DNA of 37,778 nucleotides, taken from Hemicentrotus pulcherrimus. Taxonomy: Eukaryota > Echinodermata > Echinoidea > Camarodonta > Strongylocentrotidae. Below the pieces are notes generated by a model. That model worked only from the letters and a program-made list of their open reading frames with translations. It ran no database searches and was not told where the DNA came from. Where the stretch lies: assembly GCA_003118195.1 (NCBI GenBank), contig BEXV01001300.1, forward strand, positions 19,001-56,778. The letters run 5' to 3'. Of this stretch, positions 1-10,620 are shown piece by piece; the stretch's first letter is position 1; each line of letters opens with the position of its first letter. Made by a program: the position numbers and the translations under genes.

Positions 1-563
1 GTCTTTAAAAGACTAATTTTTTCCAATGTAATGTTGTCGTATTGACGACGTCATAAAGACATCATTTTGACGTCTTTAAAAGACTTATTTTCTCAAGATA
101 TGTATTGTCTTATCGACGACGACAATATGACGTCTTTAAAAGACTATTTTTTTCCAAGATAATTTTTGTCGTATTAACGACGTCATTACGACGTTAAAAT
201 GACGTCTTTAAAAGACTAATTTTTTCCAATGTAATGTTGTCGTATTGAAGACGTTATAACGACGTCATTATGACAGCTTTTAAAGACTAATTTGTCCAAG
301 TTAATTATTGTCATATTGACGACGTCATAACGACGTCTCTAAATGAGTACTTTTCCCAATAAAATTGTGGACGTATTGACGACGTCATTACGACATCATT
401 ATGACCTCTTGTAAAGACTATTTATTCCAAGATAATTGTTGTCGTATCGACGTCCAACATAATTTTGGTCGGAAAATGACCTCTTTTAAAGACAATTTTT
501 CCAAAATATTTTAACGACGTCATTATGATGTCTCTATATAATAACCTATTTTTTCCAAGATAA
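1..563. repeat. Tandem satellite, about 60-75-bp units, CRE-like motifs
   Basis: At least eight degenerate units start near 1, 72, 132, 204, 275, 335, 406 and 481, each opening with a variant of GTCTTTAAAAGAC (itself an inverted repeat around one base), followed by a T-run, CCAAGATAAT-like text and TTGTCGTATTGACGACGTCAT. Unit length alternates between about 60 and 71-75 bp because a short GACGTCATTA segment is repeated or not. The left edge is cut by the window; copies decay after 480. Confidence 0.9.
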
Positions 564-1399
564 TAATCGGTTAAAGACTACAACATCGGATACTACTGTT
601 CAGCTTATAAGGTGGGATCTAATATGGGCACAAGTCGAAGTAAATAGGGCAATTATCAGAATTTAAAATGGGGAACAACCCCCCCCCCGGAATGTCACCA
701 CTTCACAGAATGTGCACCAAGGTCTGCAATCACGATCAAGACTATACAATTGTACAGCGCTGCCGCACCCGGAGCTATATCATACGTCGCACGTGTGTGT
801 GTACTGTATACTCAATTAAAGGTGATTTCCATTCATATTGAATTAGGTATCATTAGAAAGGTTATTTTCAGTTCTTCATTTTTGTTCACAGGTTCATTGT
901 CAATAAACATAAGGGGAAGGAGATATGATGGAATGAAGTTACGAGAATCAAGTTTTTCTGAGAGAATTTCGTCTACGATACCATGGTTTGGGCATGTGAC
1001 GTAGTTCCGTGGACTATTTACAACACGGTCACCGCGCGCATTCTATTCGCAATCAGATAACACTGCAGGGTGTATATCAGAGTGAAAGTATAGACGTTAT
1101 AGGGATATTAATCATCAATAAAAAGGACAGAAAACAGCTCAGATTAACCCGAAATGATCTTGGAGTATGATGAAGAAGAAGTTAGTAGCAGTGATGATGG
1201 TATATAAGTGTAGATGATGGAATTGGGCGAATTTAAGACGACGAAAATGAAAACGCTGATCGAATCGTGATGCGGGAGTTCAATTCTAGGCCTCGATATA
1301 TAGACCTAAGTCTAATTTTCTATACAAAGTAAAAACGCTGCTTAAAAAAAGTGATCATGTTCACTTACAGTTGTACACTATCTTAAACAACAGTTGAAC
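564..1399. other. No gene recognised; non-coding
   Basis: An 84-codon open frame at 750-1004 (+) has no recognisable domain and no splice context. C-runs occur near 680. I see no repeat shared with the rest of the window. Confidence 0.5.
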
Positions 1400-1462
1400 A
1401 AATTGTAAACAGTGTTTCTTGAAACGAAAGTCATTTTGTTAAACATTCGCTGTTTACAATTT
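1400..1462. repeat. Small inverted repeat (13-bp arms)
   Basis: AAATTGTAAACAG at 1400-1412 is followed by its exact reverse complement at 1450-1462, with a 37-nt loop. It is immediately upstream of the dispersed repeat at 1481 and may be part of it. Confidence 0.7.
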
Positions 1463-1480
1463 AATCACTGCTATATTTAG

Positions 1481-1716
1481 CAAAGTTACAAGCACTGTAC
1501 ACAGAATTATGTATATGGGACTACACGAGCACATGGCAACCCCCCCCCCCCCATTTTTACGTTTTTCATGTCATATTTAGAATATGAAGGCATTATAAAG
1601 AGCCATGCTATTCAGAGAACATGTTTAATCTGATGTTCTTCCACCCTTGCATAATAACAATGATAGCGCCCACAAATTATTTTTTTACCTCTTCCCAGAA
1701 CTCAACCTTCTCTTAA
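1481..1716 (+). repeat. Dispersed repeat family A, copy 1
   Basis: Most of this stretch is the reverse complement of 18300-18540: for example AAAGTTACAAGCACTGTACA, ATATGGGACTACACGA, AGAATATGAAGGCAT, GAGCCATGCT, CTGATGTTCTTCCAC and TTCCCAGAACTCAACCTTCT have inverted counterparts there in the same order. One poly-C expansion (about 1540-1552) is private to this copy. It is probably a transposable-element fragment of unknown class. Confidence 0.85.
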
Positions 1717-2437
1717 ATTGAAATCACTTTTCTATTAACCAATCTGAAGTTTTTAACTTATAGGGTAAGTTCACAGTTAAAATTTTCAGTATCTGTACGC
1801 ATATGTCAGAATATAGGTAGACTTAAAAAGCGTCGCGTCATGCAGTTCGGCACTGATCGCGCACTCGGTTATAACGTGTGCTAAATTCCTTGCCATAGAG
1901 ATTGCATGCATTATGCAGTTTATATGTGCGTGCATGCGCGCTCATGCAAAATGGGCACTGTTTTGGCGCTATAATTCATGAATTGCAGAATTACCCTACC
2001 ATACTGTTAGTCTTCATATACCTATATAGAGACCCAGAAGTAGTGATGCACTTATTCAGAGTATCAAACCCAAATTATACCCCATTATACAGCCCTTTTG
2101 TTGTAAACAATTAACCCCCACTGAACAACAGCTCCTTTTTAAACAACTTTCTTTAAACAAGTCAAAGGCGAGGGCAATATGGGTCTTGTGAGGGCAATAT
2201 ATGTGGTATATCCCGAAAGTTAAGCCAGTCAATATTTTTATTGTTATCCAAATCAGACATCTAGAGCAAATACATAAATCAACCATGACAATCTCAAAGA
2301 ACTGAAAAAAATTGTCAAACCAGCACTGAGCATCCATTGTTGTGCTTGACGAAATATTTGATACACTGCAAACAGTGTGCATTTTTGGTGTGATTATTAC
2401 TTTTACAGTCTCCAGGGCAAAAATAACAATTTCTCTA
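1717..2437. other. No gene recognised; non-coding
   Basis: Two short open frames (1902-2114 +, 2056-2382 -) carry no recognisable domain and overlap each other. Composition is ordinary for the window. The segment ends at the inverted-arm element beginning at 2438. Confidence 0.5.
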
Positions 2438-2857
2438 TGAAGAGAGGCAAATGTAGATTACTGCCTTGTAAGAGGAATTTGTCCAGGGATTCGAACGTCA
2501 TACCTTGATCTCCATAATCCACTAGACAAATGACACTTTTATGTTTAGAGTCCATGAAATTACAAGGACACAACCTTCTGTGATTTTAAACCGTCCTCGC
2601 ATTGGCAATTTATTTATTTTCCTAGGAAGTTTGTTCATAGTTACCATCAAAGATCCTGCTTTGGTACTGGCTATTGTTGTCATCATTTGATTTGTCATTT
2701 AAGATAACTATAATAGAGTTAACTTAACAGGTCCACCCAGGGGGTGCTTACCCCCTGGGTGTCATTTGTCTAGTGGATTATGGAGATCAAGGTATGACGT
2801 TCGAATCCCTGGACAAAATCCTCTTACAAGGCAGTAATCTACATTTGCCTCTCTTCA
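2438..2857. mobile_element. 420-bp element with 99-bp inverted arms (98/99 identical) and tRNA-like head
   Basis: Arm 2438-2536 is the reverse complement of 2759-2857 with one mismatch. In the right arm, read on +, box A-like TCTAGTGGATTATG and box B-like CGTTCGAATCCC lie about 20 nt apart. TTTGTC before and GACAAA after can pair like an acceptor stem. This looks like two tRNA-derived SINE heads in opposite orientation, or a MITE that captured one. No clear target duplication was found. Confidence 0.8.
2734..2761. repeat. Perfect 12-bp GC-rich hairpin
   Basis: CACCCAGGGGGT (2734-2745), loop GCTT, then the exact complement ACCCCCTGGGTG (2750-2761). It overlaps the inner edge of the right arm of the surrounding inverted element, so it may mark an end of the tRNA-like unit. 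Confidence 0.85.
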
Positions 2858-3600
2858 TCAAGATACTGGATGAAAACCTATCATCAAGACTGTGTTGAAA
2901 ACTTAAATAACCAAAAGAATTGTTTTAGAAGCCTAAAGTGAATCTCAGTCATAATGTACTTCGGTGCTAAAGGTACATCTTATTACTAATGATGGGGAAC
3001 AGCAATGAGCAGAAGAAATGGGCCCAGCTTATTCAACAACAAAAAATCGACAATGATACACAACAATCACAATAATGATAACATTAATATGAAAAGGGAG
3101 GAATGGTAAGAGTTAGAAAAGACGGTAACAGAGAAAGTAGAAGAGAAAGAAGACGAACAAGAAGAAGAAGGGAAAGACAACGAGGAAGAACAAGAAGAAA
3201 AGGAACGAGGAAATAGAAAATAGAAGCGGAGGTGGAGAAGGGGGAGGATAAATACTGGCATAGATTTACTCTTGTTACTAGGCATTGTGTTTATAGTTAC
3301 AAGCCTTTATCTACCATGTCAGAGGAAAAGAATGCCAGATGTGCAATATTGTTGAATAATGACGAATCAGTCATCAATTCTTTTCATAATGTAATTTTAC
3401 AAAATTGTATAGAATCCTCCCCCGAATGAACCCATTGTGGGTCTTTGAAAGAAATATTGGCCTCCACCAGAGACATTTGTTCTTTTTTATCCTCCTTGTT
3501 AAATACATAGCAATACGAGTTAACGACCCCAGTCCAAAAATATTGATAAGATAATTTTGCTTATCATAGTCTTATAGATGAAATAATATTCCGTTTTTTC
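2858..3600. other. Non-coding, purine-rich stretch
   Basis: No gene. 3095-3245 is strongly purine-rich on + (AGAAGAAGA-type text). The Ser-rich and polar frames seen there are composition artefacts. Confidence 0.55.
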
Positions 3601-3648
3601 TACCGTTTCTTCTTCATCTTCATCTTCTTCTTTTTCTTTGTTTTCTCC

Positions 3649-3693
3649 TTCTTCTTCTTCTTCTTCTTCTTCTTCTTCTTCTTCTTCTTCTTC
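3649..3693. repeat. (TTC)n microsatellite
   Basis: About 15 uninterrupted TTC triplets with an imperfect TCT-rich lead-in from 3600. A homopurine-homopyrimidine mirror repeat of this length can adopt triplex DNA. The poly-Glu frame on the minus strand is a by-product. Confidence 0.95.
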
Positions 3694-3764
3694 TACCGTG
3701 TATTTATCAGGTGGGCTGTATCTAATACAAACCACCTTATAATTTTGTTAAAATCGTCTTTACT

Positions 3765-3894
3765 AGGTTGGTCTGTCGTCTTCGACAGATCACCTATTGT
3801 TTTCGTCAGAATTTTCTTTCTTCTTTATTAGGTGGTCTGTCGAAATCGACAGATCACCTATTGTTTTCGTCAGAATTTTCTTTCTTCTTTCTTC
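3765..3894. repeat. 65-bp tandem duplication carrying a hairpin
   Basis: Two head-to-tail copies (3765-3829, 3830-3894), each with CGACAGATCACCTATTGTTT followed by TCGTCAGAATTTTCTTTC. In copy 2, AGGTGGTCTGTCGA (3830-3843) pairs with TCGACAGATCACCT (3846-3859), 13 of 14 positions, loop AA. In copy 1 the inner positions have drifted (GTCTTC). Confidence 0.9.
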
Positions 3895-3899
3895 ATTTT

Positions 3900-5074
3900 C
3901 ATTTATTCTGTACACTTGTTTGTTCCTATAGGATAACTCAGGATCAGTTATATCAATTTCGTTCAATTTTGGCACAGTCATAGGTCATTGTCTTGAGACA
4001 TGACAGGAACATTTTCAAGTTTATCAACAGACAACTCTTCATGACGTCATCCAGGCGCCATTTTGTGTTGTTTTTGTTGGTACTTTTTACTCAGGATCAT
4101 ATCTTCAAAACAGAAAGGCATGTATTATTCATATTCATCATGATTAAGGTCAATATCCGTCCGGTCAATTTCAGGTCAAATAACGCGCGCGCAAGCGTAC
4201 GTCCGCGCGTAAGCGCGCCCGCAAAATTTCAAAATGCTCCAAATCGTCTCAAATTCATTTTTGCATACGTTTCAGGCATTTTAAGCATTTCGCAAAAAAT
4301 TTCTATATCATCATATTTGGCACATTTTTCCAAGCGTTTTGATACCTTGTTCACCTTTTTCTGACCATTAATAACGGAATGAGCGTCCGTTTAAGATACA
4401 TGCCGTGCGTGCGAGCTCTTGTAATACATAGCATATACGGGCAAATAACATGCCTATACAAAATCCATTGTAGCTCTTTAGGATGCAAGGTGACCCCAAT
4501 TTTTTTTTCATATCTTGATAAAATATGGGTCGGAGATATGATTTCACGTCTCATTTGACCCTCAATTAACTCATGACTTCATCATCATGGCCTCCGAACT
4601 CGAAAATTCAATTTGCATATAATGACGTCATCATATTTTTAGAAAATTGATTGTATCTCTGTAAATATTCATCAATTTACCAAATATATCAAATAGGCGG
4701 TTTCCCAGCAAATTTTGTATCATCATCTATTATTCAAAACATATTCTTTTACATGATTGGTAATAAGAGCTTCCATTTCATTTTTTAAAATTGGGGCATT
4801 TCCAATACTGTTTTTTACCTTTAAAACCCTTTCAGGATTTGTTACCTTCTTATAAGATCTGATTGGTCAAATTGCGACCTTACTGATCTTTAAATTTTTC
4901 GCTCTCGCTACAAAAAAAAAAAGACCAACACACCAACTGCACACAATGATGCTCAATCAGCATCTTGGACCATGTACAGAGAGAAAAAAATAGAATATTG
5001 AAATCATCTCTGATAATATATTATTCACAATTTAGGAATATATACCAAAGTCTAAAAATTGTATATTTTTGGTT
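3900..5074. other. No gene recognised; non-coding with CRE-type palindromes
   Basis: TGACGTCA palindromes occur near 4042 and 4623. 4185-4220 is an isolated CpG-rich patch (GCGCGCAAGCGTACG). Open frames here (3993-4364 and others) have no recognisable domain. Confidence 0.5.
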
Positions 5075-5145
5075 CGAGGCTTTCTTTTGTAGGTGCATCT
5101 TTTTCCATAAAGTGCCCCACTTTGGAAGTCGCTCCGCCGCCCCTG
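5075..5145 (-). mobile_element. Terminal fragment of the hAT-like family
   Basis: 5112-5145, reverse-complemented, reads CAGGGGCGGCGGAGCGACTT then CCAAAGTGGGGCAC, matching the left end of the complete element at 5440 over about 35 bp. The inner boundary is uncertain. The fragment lies about 300 bp from the full copy and in opposite orientation. Confidence 0.7.
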
Positions 5146-5296
5146 CTGCTGATATCGTTAGTTCGCTTATTTTTTGCTCTTTACAAATTCTTTTTCACCT
5201 TGTGCCATAAAAACAGAATTATTACATTGTTATCCACATTTATATTGCCATCTTAAGCTGTTCATCTGTTTATCGATAGGCTAATTTCTTTTATCC

Positions 5297-5299
5297 TCC

Positions 5300-5330
<31 letters not shown>
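5297..5330. repeat. (TC)n microsatellite
   Basis: A run of TC dinucleotides inside a longer pyrimidine-rich stretch (5290-5395). The Arg/Glu-rich minus-strand frame here is an artefact. Confidence 0.9.
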
Positions 5331-5439
5331 ATTCTCCTTTTCTCTCACTCTGTATCTGTCTCTGACCCCCCCCCTGCCCTTTTTTCTCTTCCTCATACAC
5401 ACAAGCAACCGCACACAGAAACACTTAGTGACACATACG

Positions 5440-6949
5440 CAGGGGCGGACGAGCGACTTCCAAAGTGGGGGGGGGGGCACCAAGAAAAAAGGGCACCAAC
5501 AAAGGGAAATCTCAAAGCGAAAATATACAATCTTTTAGACATTGGTATATACCCCTACAATGTGATTACATTATCAGGGATGATTTCAACATTTGTTTCA
5601 CTTTATACACCATACAAGATATTGCTTAAGCATCATGCTTTGCAGTTGGGTGTGATGGTCTAAACAAATTATTTGCGAGCGAGTGAAGCGAGCGAAGCGA
5701 GCAAAGAAGAAAAAAAAACTGAGATCGCAGTGCGAATAATTACATCTTATAAAGAGGAAAAAAATAATTCCTGATTTGGTTATAAGCACATTCTCATAAC
5801 AGAAGACTGAAAAGACCTTTGATAAGTATATCATCTATAGATGCATGCGAGCGTAGCGAGCTAGCTTTGGGAGAAATTGCTCTTGGTCGCTTGAAATTTT
5901 GGGAAAGGAGCATGTGTCAAAGTACAAAGAGTAATCATCAGAGGTGAAAATGGGGCACTTCTTACACCCTCAAAAAGAGGCACTCACCAGGTATGAAAAA
6001 AGTCAGTCATGAAGATAGGAAATGGGCATTTGTCGACGGAAAAGGGGCCCCATCAGATTTTGATAGGGGCATTTATAGAAATGAAAAGGATCATTTAAGA
6101 AAAGGGGATAGTTACCTTATTAAAAGGGAAAAGGGGCACATATCTTTGTTAAAAGGGAAATTATCAGAGGTGAAAAGAGGCACTTATGTGAATGAAAAAG
6201 GGGCATTTATGATAAAGGAAAATGTGCATTAGTTGAAAGAAAACGGGCACCGATCAGATTTTAAAGCTGCATTTATCGGAGGTTAAAGGTGCAGTTATCT
6301 GAAGTGAAAATGAGTTACTCATTTATCGTCCCTAAAAATGGTCATTTACCAGAGAAGGGGCACTTATTAGAAAGGAACAGGGGCATTAGTTGAAAAAAAT
6401 GGGCACCGATTAGATTTTAAAGGGACATTTATCAGAGGTTAAGGAAGCACTTATCTGAAGTGAAAAGGAGTAACTTCTCGTACCTGAAAAGGGTCATTTA
6501 CCAGAGAAGGGGCACTTATGAGAAGGGGAAGGGGAACTTATTACAAAGGAAAAGGGGCACTGGTCAAAGTAAAAGAGGCACCTCTCAGATTTGAATAGGG
6601 CAATTATCAGAGTTGAAGGGGGCACTAATCAAAAGTGAAAAGAGGCACTTACTAGAGATTAAAAAGGTCATTTAGTATGAGAATGAAAAATGGACACTTA
6701 TTGCAAAGGATAAAGGAACTTGTCGAAGGAAAAGGGGCACGTGTCCAAATAAAAGGGGCACTTATCAGAGTTGAAAAGGGGAAGAGGCACTTTTACAAAT
6801 TAATAGGGGCATTGGTCAATTTAAAAGGGGCACTATTCCTATGTAGAAAGGGGCACTTCATACAAAGTTAAAGGGGCCCTTTTCGGATGCTTGAATAAGG
6901 GGGGGGGGGGGGCTCTGTGCCCCCCTGCACCCAGGGAGGGCCGCCTCTG
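5440..6949 (+). mobile_element. Complete non-autonomous hAT-like element (1510 bp)
   Basis: Ends: CAGGGGCGG at 5440 and CCGCCTCTG at 6941-6949, whose complement is CAGAGGCGG (8 of 9 match); this form is familiar from hAT transposons. Flanks: CACATACG (5432-5439) and CACAGACG (6950-6957) fit an 8-bp target duplication with one change, as expected for hAT. The interior has no transposase frame: a unique part with GCGAGCG-type text (5640-5940) and then a minisatellite. A related copy in the opposite orientation begins at 36114. Confidence 0.85.
5944..6900 (+). repeat. 22-23-bp minisatellite with higher-order period
   Basis: Some 40 degenerate units of the type GAAAAGGGGCACTTATCAGA. A higher-order repeat is visible: GGGCACCGATCAGATTTTAA at 6245 recurs (one change) at 6401, and the six following units recur in the same order, giving a period near 156 bp. 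Frames of 64-79 codons in it are by-products of a stop-poor unit. Confidence 0.92.
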
Positions 6950-6957
6950 CACAGACG

Positions 6958-8219
6958 GCTCCTACAGGGAAATTATTATGCTAGAAACGATGCAATTGAC
7001 TACTTTCTGAAAATTGGTGCCCAAAGTAGGCCAACCCAAATTATACCGAAATAGTTTAAAACAATCCTCTTGATTGTCCAAAGTTGCTGGTCCTTTGGGC
7101 ACTTTTGGAACAACTCCATGGCCCCCTTGTTTTTTGGGGTCCAATTAGCCTGTGCCATATTTCACTGTATTTTCTACCCTCAACAAACACTTTTGTCCTA
7201 AATATTTGTTCCGGATATAGTGGACATATTACATAACACACCCCTCTACCAATAAGATCATCATTAACAAAATACATGGAAATCAAAATTAAAAGGGGCA
7301 CAAAAAAGGAGGGAGAGACACATTTTTCTTTGGTTTACTAAAAAGATGTGCTTGATTCGGTTGAACGGGAGGGGGTGGGCCAGTTGCACCCCCCCCCCCC
7401 CTCTCATTCATCCACTGTATATAGTTAACAATTAAGAAAAAAAATTGATAGTCATTTGCAAATCTCAAATCGTAAAACTCTTCAAAATATATTTGCAACA
7501 TACTCTAAAACTTTTCAAGGCATTGCGGGTATACTTTCATGTACTTATACAGTGTTTATATTTCAAAACTCTTCTCTTTCTCCAAAGAACCTATACATAA
7601 GTCTACAGAATATATAAATACCTGAAACAAAAAGTAAGAAGTATAATAATTTATTCAGCAAAATACCTAGACTTTCCTGACAATCTCAGATCATATATGG
7701 GTCCTACAAACTATTCTCTGATGACAATTATTTCATGGCCAATATCCTACATACCAAGTATCTTACAACATGATTGGTCTATAGTAGGGCACTTGACAAA
7801 TGATAGATTAAAGATATCTTTACAGTTATAGTGATAGTAAAAAACCTATCGCATATGTGATGCAGAATAGACATACGCATTAGGAGCTAATGGACCACGG
7901 TTTTGAGGAAAACGCGTATGCTATTGCGGCGTAGGTCATCACGATGCAGTTATGTGTAACAACTCGCAAGCTATAGCAGCTTGCTGCTGTCAAGTGAAAT
8001 ACAATACATGTTGAGCCTGGACTTTTTCGTCCATTGATTATTCCTCTTCTCGTTGGGAAAGAATTGTAGATGTGGGATATAAAGCACATTTTCACCTATT
8101 TGCCATATCTTGAGGTCTGTCCTAAGAAGATTGCATACCAAGTGACCCACATGAGACAACAAAATTGTTGAGGGAGGCTTGTGTTGCGGCAAAACATACA
8201 ATGATTTTCAATGCACTTT
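6958..8219. other. No gene recognised; non-coding
   Basis: AT-rich sequence with a C-run near 7391-7402 facing G-rich text at 7367-7378. Short frames here have no recognisable domain, and I could not assign any segment to a repeat family shared in the window. Confidence 0.5.
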
Positions 8220-8440
8220 CAAGATAAACAACAAAAAGAGAGGGGGTTTAGTCTTTTACCTGACTGCTATGGAAGCATGTGTATGTTGGTAAGTGAGTAA
8301 CAAGGGGACCAACAGCTTTAAATCCTCTCCCAGGGACCTAGTGGTAATGGGGATTAATGCCTTACCAAAGGGTGTATACTTACTTGGTGTGGGGCCCTGG
8401 ACCTCCCGGTCACAAGATCACTGCTCTACCGTCTCTAACG
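8220..8440 (-). mobile_element. tRNA-derived SINE, minus orientation
   Basis: Reverse-complemented, the right end reads like a tRNA head (GGTAGAGCAGTGATCTTGTG, then GGGAGGTCCAGGGCCC). The body contains AGCTGTTGGTCCC near the other end, shared with 31447-31510. The head resembles 32036-32080. The box B is degenerate. Confidence 0.6.
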
Positions 8441-9039
8441 ATTTATCTTCATCATTATAACTATTATTCAGGTCCAACAAGGCTGTTACCCATCATGTAA
8501 AAGTACAGGGCTAGTACTGATTCAGCTGCCTACGCACATTTTTAATGACTTTTCACATTAACTTAGAAGTCTCTATCTCTATGTAATACAATTCAATTAA
8601 AATTCAGCACAAAATAAATAAAAAGTAGGATAAAAGATTCATTATTGTGTAAAATAAATGTACATGGAAAGTAATTACAAATGTATTATTAAAAACGAGG
8701 TATAGCAGGGCGCTTTCCTTTTTTTCACACTTTATTCATTATTTTTACAACATTTTTTTTTTCTTTTTCTCCTTTTTTGCAGGAGAATGGAGTACATTTG
8801 TTTTTACCGATGCAAAAGAGATGTTGGAATAGATATACGGTTAACAACTAAATATTCATACCCCTTGTATTTGGGTGTTTTTCCTAACTCAAGAATGAAA
8901 GCTGGACTGTTTAAATATAAGGGCATTTGTTGAATAATTTTAGATTTAATCTTTAACATGTCTCACTCTTAAGTAGCACAGGCCTAAATTTTGACAAATC
9001 AATTTTCACACACTAAAAAACTACAAACTTGGTAAGGGT
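8441..9039. other. No gene recognised; non-coding
   Basis: AT-rich sequence with T-rich patches at 8715-8785; no repeat family assigned. Confidence 0.5.
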
Positions 9040-9235
9040 TTTTTCTTTTTCTGTGTACAGTGCTCGTACAAGAATGGGCCAGGTTTCTTATTATTTTGAT
9101 GATTCCAGAACCTTGCAGTACACAACAATACTTGTATGCTAGATGATCAACCTTTTCTGATCGATTCCACAACTTTTCTTTCACAATGCAATCGCATGAC
9201 CAGAACTGGTCTAAACCTTTAATATTGTACAAGTT
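9040..9235 (-). repeat. Dispersed repeat family B, copy 1
   Basis: Close match to 18511-18690 in the same orientation (shared CTAGATGATCAACCTTTTCT, CGATTCCACAACTTTTCTTT, CACAATGCAATCGCA). Both copies keep an open minus-strand frame with near-identical peptide text (FWSCDCIVKEKLWNR, EKVDHLAYK). This may be a fragment of a transposon ORF; I do not recognise the family. Confidence 0.75.
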
Positions 9236-9366
9236 TGAATGTTCATGTCAAACACTAATGCAATTGCTTCCACAATTAGATTGCAGTCATATCATGTACA
9301 TGTACTTTATTGAAAAATTCAGCTCTAAATGTTACTTCTATAAATAAATATTGCAAATGACACGTA

Positions 9367-9521
9367 CAGTCAAACCTGCTTTAGTGACAGACCTGTTTAC
9401 AACAAGCACATTTTTTGTTTTCCTTGAGAATGGTTTCTCATTGAAACATGTACTAAAGGAACCTGTCTACAAAGACCACTTTGTGTTTCCCTTGGGCGGT
9501 CGCTGTAGACAGGTTTGACTG
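9367..9521. mobile_element. Pogo/Tigger-like MITE, copy 1
   Basis: 155 bp bounded by CAGTCAAACCTG and CAGGTTTGACTG (exact complements), flanked by TA on both sides, the target of IS630-Tc1-mariner/pogo elements. The inner text CTAAAGGAACCTGTCTAC is shared with the copy at 25304. Confidence 0.85.
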
Positions 9522-10338
9522 TATTACTTAACATAGAAGTGGCTTGCGAGAAGACTAGTTGACGCATCTATACTCACTCACACAGAGTATAGCCCGTACA
9601 TGACCCAAGTTGGTCATATGTTCTGTGCACATGGTTTTATATTGTTCTTTATTTGTTCATTCCCCTTACTGTTAGGCCACAAAATTTGAAGAAAAAGTTA
9701 TTTTAGTTTAATCTATACCTTCTAGTTGAACAATCTCTTTTTTAATTAAAAGGTGATTGGTATCCTTTAAGAAAGAAGAAAAGGAGGAAAAGGAATATTC
9801 TTTAAAACACTCCTGTGAGACTACAACCGATGAAAGCCACATCTCATTTGCCAATCCCAAACCATTAGCCCTCTCCTTTAACTGAATTTGATAAATATGT
9901 AAGCGTATAAAAACTATATCCAGAACACCATCGATGAAAAACAGACCTGGTATATCTTTTAAGAACAATTAGACCTGTTTTAACTTGATTTGATAAAACA
10001 AAATAAACATGTAAAAACTCAAGTGAGAACACTGGCACTGGAAGGCAGACCGACATGTAGGCCTTGTTACATAAAACTTGTTATCAATTCACAAGTACTA
10101 AAATTCTCTGGCAAATGTGCTCTCAGCCAACCATATGCAATTTTTTTTCAATCGCTTAGAACCTTTATTGTAACTTGTAATTGGTACCAAGTTTTATCCA
10201 AAAGAGCCCTGGGCCAGTCACTCAAAGCTTACCAATTGATCATATGATGGGTTAATTTATATAATGGTTAACTGCTTGTACATAGCAATCAACTGAAAAA
10301 TAGCGATCTAGTGTTAACTTATGCATGTGGTAAAGGGC
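9522..10338. other. Non-coding; possible duplicate of 3'-UTR text
   Basis: 9895-9962 resembles 10660-10730 (ATAAAAACTATA, AGAACAC versus ATAACAC, CAGACCTGGTATATC versus CAGACATATCCGGATATC), so a short segment next to the SLC35B3 stop codon has an older partner here. Frames at 9708-9968 and 9990-10247 have no recognisable domain. Confidence 0.5.
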
Positions 10339-10620
10339 CCTGGGATTTTTCACAAAGACCAAGATCCACTTTAAGTTGGACTTAACTATGGCAGGCCATC
10401 CATGCGATTGTTTGCTCTCACCCTTTACTGGCATGGTCTTACAAGGGACCTAAAAATCATGGTCACAAATCTACAGAATTTATATTTTTCGATAATTTAT
10501 TATTGAAGCAAAAAATATTATTTAAAGATCATAATTGATGAGAGCAACCAGTGGCATGAATGGCCTGCCATGGTTAAGTCCAACTTAAAGTTGATCTTAG
10601 TCTTTGTAAAACACCCCCCT
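10339..10620. mobile_element. 'CACAAAG' MITE, subfamily 1, copy A
   Basis: Fold-back element of about 282 bp. Left end: CACAAAGACCAAGATCCACT, TTAAGTTGGACTTAACTATG, GCAGGCCAT. Right end: the inverted counterparts ending TTGTAAAACACCCCCC. Arms are roughly 50 bp. A sister copy is at 20335. Confidence 0.85.

Noticed and set aside
750..1004. Small gene on plus
   Set aside because: 84 codons without recognisable domain, splice context or repeat conservation.
2759..2820. Functional tRNA gene
   Set aside because: Box B is good and an acceptor-like pairing exists, but the D- and anticodon arms are not convincing, and it repeats in an inverted element.
3520..3735. Poly-glutamate protein on minus
   Set aside because: It is the translation of the (TTC)n microsatellite, with no homology, start context or splice sites.
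5993..6871. Lys/Gly-rich proteins in the minisatellite
   Set aside because: The repeat unit is simply poor in stops; frames break often and other units are shifted.
5944..6900. CRISPR-like array
   Set aside because: Units are contiguous, degenerate and without unique spacers, and the host is an animal.
9708..9968. Additional SLC35B3 exon or separate gene
   Set aside because: The 86-codon frame has no family motifs; the true last exon with stop is at 10893-10731.
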